In this document: positions 1-8,657 of the stretch, piece by piece
Layout: each line of letters opens with the position of its first letter
Position numbering within the stretch: position 1 is the stretch's first letter
Source of the DNA: an uncultured Collinsella sp.
GTDB lineage: Bacteria; Actinomycetota; Coriobacteriia; Coriobacteriales; Coriobacteriaceae
DNA: 64,000 bases
Assembly (NCBI GenBank): GCA_947507155.1
Contig: CANNOC010000005.1
Coordinates: 41,860 to 105,859, forward strand
Direction: 5' to 3'
Translations under genes and position numbers: made by a program
The notes under the pieces: generated by a model
The model's database searches: none
Told to the model about the DNA's origin: nothing
What the model saw: only the letters and a program-made list of their open reading frames with translations

Positions 1-1
1 C

Positions 2-2086
2 GAGCCCTACGGCAACAAGGGCCTTCACTTTGGCCACGTCGGTGGCGTCTTTGTCCCAGCCGACTTCTTCGCCCGCTTCCTGCGCGACCGTCTGGGCCGC
101 GAGAACGTCATCTTCACCTCGGGCACCGACTGCTACGGCTCGCCCATCATGGAGAGCTACCGCAAGCTCAAGGAGAACGAAGGCTACGACAAGTCCATCG
201 GCGAGTATGTCGAGTCCAATCACTCCCGCCAGGCCGCGACCCTCAACAACTACAACATCAGCTGCGATATCTACGGCGGCTCGGGCCTTGAGCCGGCTGC
301 GCAGATTCACAACGAGGTGACCGCCGAGATTATCGAGCGCCTGCACGAGCAGGGCACCATCTCCAAGCGCTCCACGCTGCAGTTCTACGATGCCAAGGCC
401 GGTACGTTCCTCAACGGCCGCCAGGTGATCGGTCGCTGCCCCATCCAGGGCTGCAAGTCCGAGAAAGCCTACGCCGACGAGTGCGACCTGGGTCACCAGT
501 TTGAGCCCGAGGAGCTCATCGCGCCCAAGAGCCAGCTCACCGGCGAGGTGCCCGAGCTGCGCCCGGTCGACAACCTCTACTTCGACCTGCCGGCCTACCT
601 CGACTTTATGAAGACTTACACCGCCAAGCTCGCCCAGAACCCGCAGGTTCGCTCCGTGGTCTCCAAGACCATGGAAGAGTGGCTGCTGCCGGCACAGCTC
701 TACATCCAGAACAAGTTCCGCGAGGCCTTCGACGCCGTCGAGGACCAGCTCCCCGAGCACACCGTGCTGGAGCCCGAGGGCAACAAGAGCAGCTTTACCG
801 TCACCTTCCCCAGCTGGAAGGAGCGCGACGACGCCCACGCGGTGCTCGCCAACGGCGGTGTGCGCTTCCGTAGCGGCAAGTCGCTCGTGCCCTTCCGCAT
901 CACCGGCAACATCGACTGGGGCGTTCCGGTGCCCGAGGTCGACAGCGTGAACGACGTCACCTGCTGGTGCTGGCCCGAGAGCCTGTGGGCGCCCATCAGC
1001 TATACGCGCACCGTGCTCGCACGCGATGCCAAGGCCGCCGGCGTAACTGAGGGTGTCGCCGCCCAGGATGCCGCCCTCATGGGCGAGCCCTCCGCCGATT
1101 CCACGCAGGTCCCCGCGCCCACCTATCAGCACAGCTCACTCGACTGGCGCGACTGGTGGTGCTCGGACGACGCGCAGATCTACCAGTTCATCGGCCAGGA
1201 CAACATCTACTTCTACTGCATCGCGCAGACCGCCATGTGGGAGGCCCTGGGTTGGAACCTCACGCAGAGCACCGTCAGCGCCTGTTACCACCTGCTCTAC
1301 ATGGGCAAAAAGGCCAGCTCGTCCTCGCAGACGCCTCCCCCGCCGGCAGACGACCTGCTCAACCACTACACCTGCGAGCAGATGCGCGCGCACTGGCTGT
1401 CGCTCGGCCTGTCCGAGAAGCCGGTGAGCTTTAGCCCCAAGGCATACGACACGCGCGTGACCGGCAAGGACAAGGACGGCAACGAGGTGCGCGCCTGCGA
1501 CGACAAGCGCGTTATCGACCCGGCCCTTAAGGAGAGCGCCCTTTTGACCGGCGTCTTCAACCGCCTGGCCCGCAGTTGCTTCTATGGCGTCGCCATCAAG
1601 GAGGGCGACGAGAGCCCCTATCGCAACGGCTGCATCCCCGCCGGTGCCGCCTCCGCCACCGTGGTCGAAGCCGCCGAGCAGGCAGCCCTTGCCTTTGAGC
1701 AGGCCATGTACAAGTTCGAGACGCACCGCGCGCTCGCCGTGTGCGACGACTACCTGCGCGCCGCCAACAAGCGCTGGAGCGATGCCTCCAAGGCCGCCAA
1801 CAAGCTCGAGGGTGAGCCGGCCAACGCCGCCATGACGCAGGCCCTGGTCGACGCCTTCACCGAGCTGCGCGTGGCGACCGTGCTCATGCACGGCATCGTC
1901 CCGGCCGGCTGCGAGCTCATCTGCGAGTACTTCGACGTCGACCCGGTCGCCTTCTTTAGCTGGGACAACATCTTTGCCTCTACGGACGAGTTTATGGAGA
2001 GCCTGGGCGAGAAGCCCGGCGAGCACCGCGTGAAGCCGCTGCCCCCGCGCTTCGACTTCTTTAGCAAGCACGAGAGCCAGTACTAA
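2..2086 (+). CDS. Methionyl-tRNA synthetase-like class I ligase (5' truncated)
   Basis: The reading frame is open from the window edge, so the N-terminus is missing; 694 residues are visible. Family match is to class I methionine--tRNA ligases, which attach methionine to tRNA in the cytoplasm. A HIGH-type signature (HFGH) lies at nt 26-37, followed by the usual TSGTDCYGSP-like stretch. The zinc-knuckle region (nt ~437-510) keeps a Cys pair but is irregular (CPIQGC, then CDLGH in place of CxxC). The KMSKS loop near nt 1308-1325 reads KASSS, so the second lysine is gone, and the conserved FYVWFDAP block is replaced by a divergent Trp/Cys-rich one. An anticodon-binding-like helical region follows. 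It may be a diverged but active enzyme or a paralogue with another role. The fold assignment is secure; the activity is not. The next gene starts 59 bp downstream. Confidence 0.8.
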   Translation, partial: EPYGNKGLHFGHVGGVFVPADFFARFLRDRLGRENVIFTSGTDCYGSPIMESYRKLKENEGYDKSIGEYVESNHSRQAATLNNYNISCDIYGGSGLEPAAQIHNEVTAEIIERLHEQGTISKRSTLQFYDAKAGTFLNGRQVIGRCPIQGCKSEKAYADECDLGHQFEPEELIAPKSQLTGEVPELRPVDNLYFDLPAYLDFMKTYTAKLAQNPQVRSVVSKTMEEWLLPAQLYIQNKFREAFDAVEDQLPEHTVLEPEGNKSSFTVTFPSWKERDDAHAVLANGGVRFRSGKSLVPFRITGNIDWGVPVPEVDSVNDVTCWCWPESLWAPISYTRTVLARDAKAAGVTEGVAAQDAALMGEPSADSTQVPAPTYQHSSLDWRDWWCSDDAQIYQFIGQDNIYFYCIAQTAMWEALGWNLTQSTVSACYHLLYMGKKASSSSQTPPPPADDLLNHYTCEQMRAHWLSLGLSEKPVSFSPKAYDTRVTGKDKDGNEVRACDDKRVIDPALKESALLTGVFNRLARSCFYGVAIKEGDESPYRNGCIPAGAASATVVEAAEQAALAFEQAMYKFETHRALAVCDDYLRAANKRWSDASKAANKLEGEPANAAMTQALVDAFTELRVATVLMHGIVPAGCELICEYFDVDPVAFFSWDNIFASTDEFMESLGEKPGEHRVKPLPPRFDFFSKHESQY

Positions 2087-2145
2087 AGCACGCCGGCAGC
2101 AGCGTGCCCGGAAAGTAGTCAATTTGGGACGGGAAGGAAAGACGG

Positions 2146-3249
2146 ATGTCCAAGCCGCGTCGTCGTAAGCAGAAAAAGCAGGTTAAGCCCGAGCTCAAGC
2201 TTAGGCAGTTTGCCGCTACCGAGCTTTCCGACCGGCTTGCCGCCCTTCCCTGCGCCGCCGACCTGCCGCGCTTTATGGTCGACACGGTTGCCGGTGCCTA
2301 TACGCCTGCCGATGCCGAGCTCATGATCGAGGGCTTTGGCGCCGCAGCCGCGCGCCCGGTCACGCTGCGCGCCAACACGCTCAAGGCGACCGCCGAGGAC
2401 ATTGCCGCGGCACTCGACGCCGCCGGGATCGCCCACCGCTCCGTCGCGTGGTACCCGGACGCGTTCATCTTGCCCGAGGCCCAGGTTTCCGATCTGTGGG
2501 ATCTCGACATCTACCGTGACGGCAAAATCTATCTGCAGAGCTTGTCGTCCATGATGCCGCCTTTGGTGCTGGGCGCCCAGGCCGGCGAGGACATCCTGGA
2601 CATGTGCGCGGCCCCCGGCGGCAAGACGACGCAGATCGCCGCCCTCACCCAGGGACAGGCGCACCTCACCGCCTGTGAGATGAGCATTCCCCGCGCCGAA
2701 AAGCTCGAGGCAAACTTGGGCCGCCAGGGCGCCAAAAACGTGCCCGTCATGCGCATTGACGCACGCGAGCTCGACGAGTTCTTCCGCTTTGACCGTATCC
2801 TGCTCGACGCCCCCTGCACCGGCACGGGCACCGTCATCAGCGGCAACGAAAAGAGCCTGCGCGGCCTCACCGAACAGTTGCTCGTTAAGTGCGCCTGCTC
2901 GCAGCGCGCGCTTCTGGACCGCGCCATGGGGGCCCTCAAACCGGGCGGCACGCTCGTCTATTCGACCTGTTCGATCTTGCCGCAGGAAAACGAGGATGCC
3001 CTGCAAGAGGCCCTCGACAAGCACATGGACTGCGAGCTCATCCCCCTCGACGGCACGCCAAGCGAAAGCGAAGCGCGTCGCGCCCAGGGTGCCGGCGAGG
3101 ATCCGCATATCGAGTGCAACGCCCTTACCGAAGCCATTGCCGAAGGCCACGTCTCGGCCATTGCCAACGGCATGCCCGGCACGCTGACCATTCCGTCCAG
3201 TCGCGACTTTGAGGGCTTCTATATCGCCCTGGTCCGAAAACGCAGCTAG
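2146..3249 (+). CDS. RsmB/NOP2/Sun-family RNA m5C methyltransferase
   Basis: A 367-residue SAM-dependent methyltransferase that should methylate C5 of cytosines in rRNA or tRNA. The SAM-binding motif I reads DMCAAPGGKT (about residues 149-158). Motif IV, DAPCTGTG, carries the first catalytic-loop cysteine, and motif VI, STCSI, carries the second, which is the nucleophile and release Cys pair of this family. The basic N-terminus (RRRKQKKQ) fits RNA binding. The ATG is preceded by GGAAGGAAAGACGG, a good Shine-Dalgarno. Length is shorter than RsmB with its NusB domain and closer to the RsmF/YebU core without an extended PUA tail. The exact target base cannot be read from the sequence. It is codirectional with the upstream synthetase-like gene. 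Confidence 0.88.
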   Translation: MSKPRRRKQKKQVKPELKLRQFAATELSDRLAALPCAADLPRFMVDTVAGAYTPADAELMIEGFGAAAARPVTLRANTLKATAEDIAAALDAAGIAHRSVAWYPDAFILPEAQVSDLWDLDIYRDGKIYLQSLSSMMPPLVLGAQAGEDILDMCAAPGGKTTQIAALTQGQAHLTACEMSIPRAEKLEANLGRQGAKNVPVMRIDARELDEFFRFDRILLDAPCTGTGTVISGNEKSLRGLTEQLLVKCACSQRALLDRAMGALKPGGTLVYSTCSILPQENEDALQEALDKHMDCELIPLDGTPSESEARRAQGAGEDPHIECNALTEAIAEGHVSAIANGMPGTLTIPSSRDFEGFYIALVRKRS

Positions 3250-3273
3250 CGCACGGATTCAAAACTCAACAAG

Positions 3274-3444
3274 CTATCGCCGTGCGCGCCTGTCCTGCTG
3301 GTCCTTATGCCGCGCAAGCGCTTCACGCTCCTTGCGCTCAGCCTTTTTGCCCTTAATGGCCGTGACCGCAAAGTAGATGACCGCGGCGGCAACGATTGCG
3401 CCCACGCATAGGCCAATCGAGCCCAACATTGCCGAGAATTCCAT
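3274..3444 (-). CDS. Small single-pass membrane protein, 56 aa
   Basis: A short reading frame of 56 residues, convergent with the methyltransferase. The ATG at 3444 follows AGAGGTGA with 5-6 nt spacing, which is a strong ribosome-binding site. Residues ~7-30 form one hydrophobic helix rich in Gly, Ala, Val and Ile. The C-terminal half is highly charged (KGKKAERKERE... ending RRARR), so an N-out/C-in topology is likely by the positive-inside rule. I do not recognise a family. The good start signal, clean helix and filled gap support a real gene. Its function is unknown. Confidence 0.6.
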   Translation of the reverse strand: MEFSAMLGSIGLCVGAIVAAAVIYFAVTAIKGKKAERKEREALARHKDQQDRRARR

Positions 3445-3636
3445 ACCGCGTCACCTCTCTTTTGTATACGGGACATTCAAGATAGCACCTCGATTCCCGC
3501 CACCACAGCTCCTTCACGTTCGCCGGCCCTTCAGTCTAACGGATGGCGCAGCGGGGAAAAATCAACTCGTCAAACGATTTAGCACTCGCAACGCCGGTCG
3601 TACACTGCCGACCGCACAGCATAGAAACGGACCGCC

Positions 3637-4728
3637 ATGGATTCTCTCAACGATTTGAACGAGCGCGTCGACGCCTTTGTCGGCACCAGCTCCTTCGAGA
3701 CGCCTGCCGCGACGAACGACCAAGCCCCCATCGATGTTCCCGCCGAGGTTCACGAGGACATTGTCGCCTCGGTCGACTTCTCCGAGGTAGAGCTTGCAGA
3801 CGAATTTACCGAGCCCCAAGTGGCCGTAACTCCCAACGGCCTTTTGCCCATGGAGCCGCTGCCCATCGACGGGCGCCTGCGCAAGGCGGCCCTCCGTATG
3901 CCCGATGAGATCGAGGAGGCCAGCGGCTTTACGCTCTTTGGCCGCCGCATCAAATCGCTCATCTACACCACCGACGTGGCGGTCATCCGCAACTCCAATG
4001 CCGACGCCGTGTTTGCCGTCTACCCCTTCACGCCGCAGCCCGCCATTACGCAGGCGCTGCTGACCGTTGCCGAGTGCCCGGTCTTTGTGGGCGTTGGTGG
4101 CGGCACCACCACTGGCAAGCGCTCCGTGCAGATGGCGGCCGTCTCCGAGATGCAGGGCGCGGCGGGCTGCGTGGTCAACTCCCCCGCTACCGCCGAGATG
4201 GTCGAGCACATTACCAACATCGCCGACATCCCCGTCATCGCCACGGTCGTTCGCTGCGACGACGATGCTCACGCCAAGGTGCGCGCCGGAGCCAAGATTC
4301 TCAACATCGCCGCCGGCAAAAACACGCCCCAGGTCCTGCGCGAGCTGCGCGAGCACTATCCCAACCTGCCGCTCATCGCACCGGGCGGCAAGACGCCCGA
4401 GAGCATCCGTGAAACCATCGCCGCTGGCGCCAACGCCATCATCTGGACGCCGCCTTCGGCCCAGCAGCTTCAGACCGACATGATGCAGCGATACCGCAAG
4501 ATGAAAGAAGACGCCACGCCCGTCATCTCGCGCGACGATGTGCCCATTATCGACCAGGTCGCCGCCGCCGAGGTTAGCCAGGTCGAGAACATGAATCCCG
4601 ACGTGCCGATCCCCGACGAAGTCATCGAACGCGTCGCTTCGATCCACGATCATATCGAGGAGCGTCGCGCCAGCCGCGGACTCAAACCCTCGCTGCACGG
4701 CTTCTTCTTCCGCGGAAAGAAACGCTAG
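3637..4728 (+). CDS. TIM-barrel-like protein of unknown function
   Basis: A 363-residue protein I cannot assign to a named enzyme. The first ~85 residues are acidic and probably flexible. From about residue 85 the alternating beta-alpha pattern resembles (beta/alpha)8 barrels: a glycine-rich loop VGVGGGTTTGKR at ~151-162, then NIADIPVIATV, GAKILNIAAGK, LPLIAPGGKTPESI and GANAIIWTPP. The last blocks resemble the C-terminal strands of KDPG-aldolase-type barrels, including the Gly-Gly phosphate-binding-like turn, but no Schiff-base lysine can be fixed by eye. The C-terminus is basic (FFFRGKKR). Spacing before the ATG shows only a weak GGA ribosome-binding site. A strong terminator follows, so it is probably monocistronic. 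Confidence 0.6.
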   Translation: MDSLNDLNERVDAFVGTSSFETPAATNDQAPIDVPAEVHEDIVASVDFSEVELADEFTEPQVAVTPNGLLPMEPLPIDGRLRKAALRMPDEIEEASGFTLFGRRIKSLIYTTDVAVIRNSNADAVFAVYPFTPQPAITQALLTVAECPVFVGVGGGTTTGKRSVQMAAVSEMQGAAGCVVNSPATAEMVEHITNIADIPVIATVVRCDDDAHAKVRAGAKILNIAAGKNTPQVLRELREHYPNLPLIAPGGKTPESIRETIAAGANAIIWTPPSAQQLQTDMMQRYRKMKEDATPVISRDDVPIIDQVAAAEVSQVENMNPDVPIPDEVIERVASIHDHIEERRASRGLKPSLHGFFFRGKKR

Positions 4729-4739
4729 CCGCAGCAGCA

Positions 4740-4776
4740 AGGCCCGTCCCGCAAACAATGGGACGGGCCTTTTTCT
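4740..4776 (+). terminator. Rho-independent terminator
   Basis: An 11-bp perfect stem (arms 4740-4750 and 4760-4770, sequence AGGCCCGTCCC) with a 9-nt loop runs directly into a T tract. It closes the preceding plus-strand gene. Confidence 0.9.
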
Positions 4777-4836
4777 GTTATCGAATGTCGGGAGGGACAG
4801 GCGCAGCCGTTAAAACCGTCAGCCAGCCCACGAACG

Positions 4837-5727
4837 TTAGTCCACGCGCTTGTCGCCCATAAAGAAGACGGCCACCGTGCCGGGGCCGGTATGCGAGCCA
4901 ATCAGAGCACCGATGCTATTGATCTCAATCTTGCCTTTGAGCTGCGGAACCTGTTCCTCTATCAGTGCCGCAACGGCCTCGGCGTCCTCGCGGCACGCCG
5001 AGTGCGACATGATGCACTTGCCCGAATAGTTCGCGCCGTCCTGCACATGCGCCATCACGGTCTTGGCCATCTCGGAAATCGCGCGCTTCTTGGTGCGAAT
5101 CTTCTCGCGTGGCGCCAGCTCACCTTCGCAATCGACCGTCATGAGCGGGCAAATCTTGAGCGCCGTGCCGATGATCGCGCTCGCGGCCGAAATGCGACCG
5201 CCGCGCAGGTAGCTCGACAGATCGGTCGAGAAGAACCAGTGGTGCAGGTTGAGTTTATGCTCCTCAATCCAAGCGGCCGTCTCGTCGAGCGAAGCGCCGC
5301 TATCGCGAACGTCGGCGGCACACTCCACCAGCAGGCCAAAGCCCGAAGACGCCGCCAACGAATCGATGACGCGCACCTTACCGCCCTGGGGATAGCGATC
5401 CGCGAGCATCTGCGCCGCAACGCAGGCCGATCCATATGTGCCCGAAATACCCGACGACAAGGTCAGGTGCAGCACGTCTTTACCCTCGGCAACGAACGGC
5501 TCCCAAAACTCCTCGTACTCACCCACGCTCACCTGAGACGTCTTGGGCATGGCGCCCGCGGCAATCTGGGCAAAAAACTCGTCCGGCGTAATCGACTGAT
5601 ACAGATCGTCCGTATAGACAACATCGTCGATCTCGTAATGAAAACACACGACAGAAATATTGCGCGACGCAAAGAACTCACGGGTTCGATCGGCGGCGGA
5701 TTCACAGGTCAGGACAAAATCACTCAT
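4837..5727 (-). CDS. DegV family fatty-acid-binding protein
   Basis: A 296-residue DegV-family protein. The family binds a single fatty acid; in Firmicutes the FakB proteins present fatty acids to the kinase FakA for incorporation into phospholipid. Visible landmarks are the early strand FVLTCESAAD, the TSQVS segment (~residue 63) and LSSGISGTY (~residue 91), both of which contact the fatty-acid carboxylate in structures, and the C-terminal GSHTGPGTVAVFF. The chosen ATG (5727) follows AAGGAG with 6-nt spacing; an in-frame ATG six codons earlier lacks such a site. No FakA-like kinase lies beside it. It diverges from the fructose-bisphosphatase gene. Confidence 0.9.
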   Translation of the reverse strand: MSDFVLTCESAADRTREFFASRNISVVCFHYEIDDVVYTDDLYQSITPDEFFAQIAAGAMPKTSQVSVGEYEEFWEPFVAEGKDVLHLTLSSGISGTYGSACVAAQMLADRYPQGGKVRVIDSLAASSGFGLLVECAADVRDSGASLDETAAWIEEHKLNLHHWFFSTDLSSYLRGGRISAASAIIGTALKICPLMTVDCEGELAPREKIRTKKRAISEMAKTVMAHVQDGANYSGKCIMSHSACREDAEAVAALIEEQVPQLKGKIEINSIGALIGSHTGPGTVAVFFMGDKRVD

Positions 5728-6047
5728 ATGAGGCTCCTTACTCATTGCTGCGCAAATTATCGCACAGTGAGCCTACATGCGGTACATATGTCCACTATTT
5801 ACCAAATCGAACCAAAAATAGTGAACATCTTTACCACCATCGTCTCCACCGACCCGACGCATAAATATCTGAGAAAACACCCTCTGTCGTCTCCACCCGA
5901 CCAACACATCTACCTTCACTAAATCGATTTACCAAACCGTTCAGCCGACAATTCAGCCGCTGGCGCAAAATCGAAACAAAAGCGGCGCATACTGGTAAAC
6001 GTTTGACGCTGTTTATCAGTTTTACCAGCCCCATCGGAAGGTGTTTC
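5728..6047. promoter_or_regulatory. Divergent intergenic region with repeated TTTACCA motifs
   Basis: A 320-bp gap between degV (minus) and fbp (plus), visibly AT-richer than its surroundings. It holds two near-identical 12-mers, TTTACCAAATCG at 5798-5809 and TTTACCAAACCG at 5928-5939. Further TTTACCA cores lie at 5830-5836 and 6021-6028. The last of these forms a dyad with CTGGTAAA at 5992-5999, directly before the fbp start. This looks like a multi-site operator for a repressor or activator of one or both genes. The regulator is not identifiable from the window. Confidence 0.4.
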
Positions 6048-7964
6048 ATGGTCGCATTCGATCGCAACCCGCAAGACTTCAAGTATCTGCGCCTGCTGTC
6101 GAGACAGTTCCCCACCGAACAATCCGCATTTACCGAAATTATCAACCTCTCGGCCATCCTCAACCTACCCAAGGGCACCGAGCATTTTATGAGCGACGTG
6201 CATGGTGAGTACGAAGCCTTTATGCACATCCTCAACAACTGCTCGGGCGTCGTGCGCGAACATGTCGACGAGATCTTTGGCGACACGCTCTCCTTTGACG
6301 AAAAGGGCGAGCTGTGTACGCTCATCTACTACCCGCGCGAGAAGATCGACCTGGTCCGCAGCCGGCGCGAGGACTCCCCCACCTGGTACAAGACCATGCT
6401 CGACCAGCTCATTGTGGTTGCCCGCTCGCTTTCGAGCCGCTATACGCGCTCCAAGGTGCGTAAGGCCATCCCGCGCGATTACGCCTACATCATCGACGAG
6501 TTGCTGCACACGCATCCGGATGAGAACAACTACCGCGTGCGGTATCACGAGCGCATTATCGAATCCATTCTGGAGACCGCCAGCGCCGATGACTTTATCG
6601 AGTCGCTTGCCTCGCTCATCAAGCGCCTCGCCGTCGACCACCTGCACTTGGTGGGCGACATCTTCGACCGTGGCGGCGGCGCTGCCAAGATTATGGACCG
6701 CCTGCTCACCTATCATTCGCTCGATATTCAGTGGGGTAACCACGATCTGCTGTGGATGGGCGCTGCGGCCGGTGAGCCCGCCTGCATCGCCACGGTGCTG
6801 CGCAACAACCTGCGCTACGACAATTACGAGATCCTCGAGAACGACTACGGCATCTCGCTGCGCGAGCTTGTCGCCTTCGCCGACGCCACCTATACCGCCG
6901 GCGAGTCCATCACCCCGCTGATCAAGGCCATCAACGTGCTGCTCTTTAAACTCGAGGGCCAGATTATCCAGCGCCACCCCGAGTTCGACATGACCGACCG
7001 CCTGCTGCTCGACAAGATCGACCACGACACCGGCACGGTCACGCTCGCCGACGGCAGCGTGTGGCCGCTCGCGACCAACGACTTCCCCACCGTCGACCCG
7101 ACGGACCCCTACACGCTCACGCCCCAGGAGCAACACATCATCGACAAGCTCGTGTCCGAGTTTGTCACCGCCGATCATCTGCATCGCCATATCGATTTCC
7201 TCTACACCCACGGCTCGATGTACAAGGTCACCAACGGCAACCTGCTGTTCCATGGCTGTGTGCCGCTCAACGAGGATGGTACCTTTAGCAGCATGAACTG
7301 CCTGGGTACCTGGCACGCCGGTCGCGATTATCTCGATTTTTGCGACCGCATCGCCCGCCGCGCCTGGCGCGTGGGCGACCGCGACGCCCTCGACTGGATG
7401 TGGTACCTGTGGATCGGCTTTAACTCACCCGCGAGCGGACGCCTGGTGCGTACCTTTGAGCGTGCCTATATCGCCGATAAGAGCACCTGGGCCGAGCCGA
7501 TGGACCCATACTTTACGCTTACCAAGTCGCCCTCGCTCTGCGACGACATCATGCGCGAGTTCGGCGTCGCACCCATGGCATGTTCGCCGACCGGCCACAT
7601 CATCAACGGTCATACGCCCGTCAAGACTACCAAGGGCGAGCAGCCCATCCGCGCCAACGGCAAGCTGTTGGTCATCGACGGCGGCTTCTGTCGCGCCTAC
7701 CATCCCAAGACGGGCATCGCCGGCTACACGCTTATCTCGAGCTCGCGCGGATGCCGTCTTAAGTCGCACCGGGCCTTTACGACGGTTGCCGAGGCGCTCA
7801 CCCGCAACGTGGACATCGAAAGCGAGACCAACCGCTTTGACGAGGCCGACCGCCGCCGCATGGTCAGCGATACCGACACTGGCGCCAAGATCCGCAGCCA
7901 AATCCAGGACCTACGCCAGCTGCTCGATGCATATAGAAACGGTGCTATCGAGGAGCGCGCCTAG
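6048..7964 (+). CDS. fbp: Fructose-1,6-bisphosphatase, class III
   Basis: A 638-residue class III (Firmicutes-type) FBPase, which hydrolyses fructose-1,6-bisphosphate to fructose-6-phosphate in gluconeogenesis. It has the metallophosphatase signatures: SDVHGEYEAF (~residue 48), GDIFDRGGG (~residue 206) and WGNHDLLWMG (~residue 230), plus a late HIINGHTPVK histidine motif (~residue 518). The length fits the ~640-670-residue family. The ATG at 6048 is chosen because GGAAGGTG lies 4 nt upstream; an in-frame ATG at 6003 has no ribosome-binding site. The upstream gap holds repeated TTTACCA motifs that may regulate it. A short GC-rich hairpin (7966-7978) follows the stop. Confidence 0.95.
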   Translation: MVAFDRNPQDFKYLRLLSRQFPTEQSAFTEIINLSAILNLPKGTEHFMSDVHGEYEAFMHILNNCSGVVREHVDEIFGDTLSFDEKGELCTLIYYPREKIDLVRSRREDSPTWYKTMLDQLIVVARSLSSRYTRSKVRKAIPRDYAYIIDELLHTHPDENNYRVRYHERIIESILETASADDFIESLASLIKRLAVDHLHLVGDIFDRGGGAAKIMDRLLTYHSLDIQWGNHDLLWMGAAAGEPACIATVLRNNLRYDNYEILENDYGISLRELVAFADATYTAGESITPLIKAINVLLFKLEGQIIQRHPEFDMTDRLLLDKIDHDTGTVTLADGSVWPLATNDFPTVDPTDPYTLTPQEQHIIDKLVSEFVTADHLHRHIDFLYTHGSMYKVTNGNLLFHGCVPLNEDGTFSSMNCLGTWHAGRDYLDFCDRIARRAWRVGDRDALDWMWYLWIGFNSPASGRLVRTFERAYIADKSTWAEPMDPYFTLTKSPSLCDDIMREFGVAPMACSPTGHIINGHTPVKTTKGEQPIRANGKLLVIDGGFCRAYHPKTGIAGYTLISSSRGCRLKSHRAFTTVAEALTRNVDIESETNRFDEADRRRMVSDTDTGAKIRSQIQDLRQLLDAYRNGAIEERA

Positions 7965-8042
7965 CCCCGCCTGCGGGGATTGGCTAAACTTGCTGAGTTT
8001 GTCATCCCCGCGGCGCTCCGGCGCCACTCTAAGGCAGGTACC

Positions 8043-8438
8043 ATGCAAAAGCTCCTTGCGCAGATCATGAAGTTTGGCGTCGTCGGCGTCATTGCCACCG
8101 TCATCGACTTTGGCATCATGAATCTGCTCCACTACGGTCTGGGCCTCAACATCCTGATCGCCAACACCAGCGGCTTTATCGTCTCGCTCATCTTTAACTA
8201 CGTCGCGAGCATGAAGTACGTGTTCGCGCACAAGGAAGGCATGAGCCGCCGCCGCGAGTTCATTATCTTTGTCGTGCTATCCGTGATCGGCCTGGCACTC
8301 AACGACGGTATTGTGCTGGCCCTCAACGCCGGCCTGGGTCTCGAGGCCAATATCGCCAAGATTTGCGCCACCGCACTGGTCATGGTCTATAACTTTGTGA
8401 CCCGCAAGATCTTCCTGGAGGGCGAAGAGACCAAGTAG
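8043..8438 (+). CDS. GtrA-family membrane protein (first copy)
   Basis: A 131-residue integral membrane protein of the GtrA-like family. These four-helix proteins are thought to move or help flip lipid-linked sugars for cell-envelope glycosylation. Four hydrophobic segments are visible (about residues 9-28, 34-56, 75-95 and 100-121). The family-typical SLIFNYVASMKYVF and VYNFVTRKIF stretches (helix ends with basic loops) are present. The ATG follows AGGCAGG. An upstream in-frame ATG at 7980 would add 21 unlikely residues. A close paralogue lies 220 bp downstream, so this is a local duplication. No glycosyltransferase is adjacent. Confidence 0.85.
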   Translation: MQKLLAQIMKFGVVGVIATVIDFGIMNLLHYGLGLNILIANTSGFIVSLIFNYVASMKYVFAHKEGMSRRREFIIFVVLSVIGLALNDGIVLALNAGLGLEANIAKICATALVMVYNFVTRKIFLEGEETK

Positions 8439-8460
8439 CTCGACATCCCGATAGCCTTAC

Positions 8461-8508
8461 GGCGCCCACAGTCGACGCGCGCTCAGCGAAGCATCGTCCG
8501 TGGGCGCC
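8461..8508. repeat. Hairpin between the two GtrA genes
   Basis: A 9-bp perfect stem (GGCGCCCAC at 8461-8469 pairs with 8500-8508) encloses a 30-nt loop. There is no clear T tract, so it could be a weak or factor-dependent terminator or an mRNA-stabilising structure. Confidence 0.4.
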
Positions 8509-8657
8509 GCTCGTTTACGGGCAAATTTTCAACGTTTGCGGATTAGCTCTTGAATATTTGGCGAGTTCGTATAGTTCTTGCCAAAGACCTTACGTTTCCC
8601 ATGCAAAAGCTCTAAAGTATCCTCTGCTCGATTCATCAACGCATTGGATGTGATTAC

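Noticed and set aside
3562..4758. 398-codon frame opposite the TIM-barrel-like gene
   Set aside because: Antisense shadow. It spans the terminator and has repetitive Asp/Gly/Val content.
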